64,000 nucleotides of DNA from Muraenolepis orangiensis (lineage: Eukaryota > Chordata > Actinopteri > Gadiformes > Muraenolepididae). Location: assembly GCA_027704905.1 (NCBI GenBank), contig CM051007.1, positions 17,305,063 to 17,369,062 of the forward strand, in the 5' to 3' direction. The notes beneath the pieces are model-generated. The model was not told the origin of the DNA. It saw nothing but the letters and a program-made list of their open reading frames with translations, and ran no database searches. Of this stretch, positions 59,305 through 64,000 are shown one piece after another (the stretch's first letter is position 1; every line of letters begins with the position of its first letter). The translations under genes were made by a program, and so were the position numbers.

Positions 59305-60830
59305 CTCCAACATCGGCGCGTCCGCCGCCTGCACCTCCTCCTCTTCCCAGGGTCTCGGCAAAGCCTGCAGCTACGACTATAGTTTCGTCTCCACCGTCCC
59401 CGACTTACAAATTTGGCTACATTTAACCCCCTCACCCTCATGTCTAATTGCTCCAGACGATGGCCCACATACGACGTTGACTTTCCCTCTCCAGCCACTG
59501 TGCTCGGCTGTGTCCTAAGTGACTCGTCGCATGCGTCGCATGGCTGGACAGGAGAACGTGTCCGGGGATAAGGGGGTGGGGTGGGGGGGTTGTGTGACGT
59601 AGCTGTAGCTAAATACTTGTTAAAACGGTTCAAGAGGGGAACTATGCCACTGTTGGCAAGTTTGTAAATCTCTCCATCCTGTAACCTTACAACCCCCTTC
59701 TCCATCACTCTCTCCCCCTCCCATTTTTTGTCCAGTTGTAACATAGAGCTGTTTTCTAACTGAATGTTTTTGGGTTGTACTTTGTTTAGTTTTCCCTGTA
59801 TGTTCTCCTTTTTTTTTAATGGACAGGGAGATGTGAACTCTCTGAAGGTGAGGAACAGGCTGGTTTTGTATTTCTCACCATTAAATCCTTGTCCCACACA
59901 CCCCTCCTTCCCCCCCCCCTCACACACACATACGCAAATATACACACACACACACACCTTCAAACCCCTCTAACATCTTTACAAAGTTTTTTTTTGTAAT
60001 GCTTATTTTAAGTTCAAAGAAAATGAATTTCTAAAATTGGCAGAGTTGTGATGTTTATTTGTACTAAATATAGTTATATTATTAAGTAAAGATGTATACG
60101 AAAGCCCGTTTGGCGTGTGTGTTTGGACGTGCGGATGCCGTGTGTGTTTGGACGTGCGGATGCCGTGTGTGTGTGTGCGTACAGCGCCGGTCTGTTTCCG
60201 TTTTCTGACTAGGAACATGATTTGTGATGGGTGTTTTTGTGTACTCCTTTACCGTTTTTTTTTGTTTTTTTTCAAGCGATGGTTTAGAACAATAAATTTA
60301 AAGAGAAACGGGGCAAAATTCCAGAACCAAAACCATTTCTGCAAGCGGTGTCGAGAGGGAATGCCACGGGCGACGCCCCAAACCAGTCTTGTCTTTCGAA
60401 TGAGTTTCCCTTTTTTTTTTTTTATGCCCTATATTCTCCCCTCCCGTTATCCTCCCCCCACCCACCCGTCTGCTGACCTAACGGTGTGAAAAGATGCAGA
60501 GTTAAGTACTGATGGACAGAATTGTACAATGGGTTTACTTTGTGTGTGCGTGTGTGTATTTTTTTGGTTCCTTTTTTGTACTGTGCGTTTTAGATCCGCT
60601 TAAATCAAAGATTTAAAAGGGTAAACTTGTCTTGTACATATATATATATCTATATATATAAAACAAAAAAAAAACACAAGTACTGTAGTCATGTTTGTTG
60701 GCTTTTCCCTGCCCTCTTCGGATCCTTGCAGACTTGTTAGCTTTTTGTTTTCAAATGTTTTTTTATTTTGTAAAAAAAAAGTATATATAAATATTAAGTA
60801 AATAAACAGGAAAGACATTTTCATCACTTT
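59305..60830 (+). other. ubap2l: ubap2l 3' UTR with poly(A) signal
   Basis: Follows the TGA at 59302-59304. T-rich with several poly-T runs. AATAAA occurs at about 60291 and, best placed, at 60801-60806, followed by a GT-rich stretch. A tandem GTGTTTGGACGTGCGGATGCC unit lies at 60118-60166. Cleavage near 60825 is inferred. Confidence 0.65.
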
Positions 60831-61690
60831 GGATGTGAATGTCTTTTTTAAGAAACTTTATTTTTGTATCTGATGTTGCTTGTAAATACAGCCTTTTTTT
60901 CTTAACTAAAAATTAAGCATGAATGTGGTGTGGAGAACTGGACAATGGGCAGTTATATATATCAGTTATAATCGAGTCTGCTGACAAATGTAAAATTAGA
61001 TTGAAATGGCTGCAATATTTGAAACAGTTAGCAATGAATTCAAGAAGCCAATTAGTGATATAGGCCTAGATGCATTTACTGCAGAGAACGTTTAATAGCT
61101 AATTGGGCATTCACAATATTGCAATTGACTGGAAGAAAATAACCAAATAAAACTCAAAACAATATTTCTCTATCCATTGCATTTTGTTTACTCTATGAAT
61201 CACTGTCGGTGAAGTCTAACTGAAGTAAGGGGCACCCTCTCAAAACTCTTGGCAAAATATAAACCAAGACTGCAATGCCACAGCTGTTTTAATGCCATGT
61301 GTAAAATCGAAAAACTAGTTTATTACATCCATATTTCAGAATCGACTAAACGTATCGGCCAAACCAGGTGTTTTAGATTAGATTAAAAGGTATTGTCGGT
61401 GTACAGCACAAGTACAGTACATCGAAATATTTGTAATAAATCAGTGTCGGTGGTGATATTTACACGAAATATCCAAACGTAGACTATAAAATAGTATCTA
61501 AGCGGTGGCAACGGTGAGCATTTTCGAGTTATTTACGGTAAAAAAAATAGTTACGACATTTTGCGCCATTCGGAAACGCCGAGAACGCGTTTACGGCATT
61601 GTTGACACCTGCCGTGTCCTCCTGCTGAATAACTTTTCTCGCGCCTTTGGCCTGATCTAACATGAACCGAATAATAATATACGACATAAA
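60831..61690 (+). promoter_or_regulatory. hax1: ubap2l-hax1 spacer and hax1 5' region
   Basis: AT-rich and gene-free to about 61480. It then has higher CpG content (GCGCCATTCGGAAACGCCG, AACGCGTTTACGG, TCTCGCGCC) up to the hax1 ATG. An upstream ATG at 61662 opens a 10-codon frame whose TGA (61692-61694) overlaps the hax1 start as ATGA. No TATA box is evident. Confidence 0.5.
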
Positions 61691-63993
<2,303 letters not shown>

Positions 63994-64000
63994 TTTGAGA

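Overview
This window is vertebrate, almost certainly teleost, nuclear DNA. The genes have many short exons with GT/AG introns. Introns and spacers are packed with very long dinucleotide tracts ((TG)n, (CA)n, (CT)n), tRNA-derived SINEs and LINE remnants. Such dense dinucleotide repeats recall cod-like (gadiform) genomes, but that placement is inference only. No prokaryotic, viral or CRISPR content was seen.

Five protein-coding genes can be assembled exon by exon from splice signals, reading phase and remembered similarity to human proteins. (1) The 3' half of cingulin (cgn, + strand, 9 exons, 1340-9426) with its 3' UTR to about 11165. (2) Tuftelin (tuft1, + strand, 12 exons, 14488-32341, 394 aa). 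(3) The C1orf43/NICE-3 homologue (- strand, 7 exons, 37113-34034), which has a 1-nt frameshift in its last exon and an extra copy of its exon 2 just beyond its 3' end. (4) ubap2l (+ strand, 28 coding exons, 39935-59304, 1192 aa). (5) hax1 (+ strand, 7 exons, 61691-63993, 305 aa), complete and ending 7 nt before the window edge.

Layout: cgn and tuft1 lie head to tail, separated by about 3 kb. tuft1 and c1orf43 converge tail to tail. c1orf43 and ubap2l diverge from a shared 5' region, and hax1 follows ubap2l. C1orf43-UBAP2L-HAX1 and CGN-TUFT1 are each neighbours in human 1q21.3 but lie far apart there; here they are joined. The genes are not a pathway: cgn is a tight-junction scaffold, tuft1 a coiled-coil cytoplasmic/desmosome-linked protein, c1orf43 a membrane protein linked to phagocytosis, ubap2l an RNA-binding stress-granule factor and hax1 a mitochondrial survival factor.

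The most interesting points are: the duplicated c1orf43 exon 2 with an in-frame 15-nt loss; the c1orf43 terminal frameshift; a cgn exon lying between long complementary (TG)n and (CA)n tracts; cgn splice donors that are the first bases of microsatellites; a near-perfect 45-nt-arm hairpin in a ubap2l intron; a short upstream ORF overlapping the hax1 start; and tandem dyad repeats between c1orf43 and ubap2l. No wholly new gene system was found.
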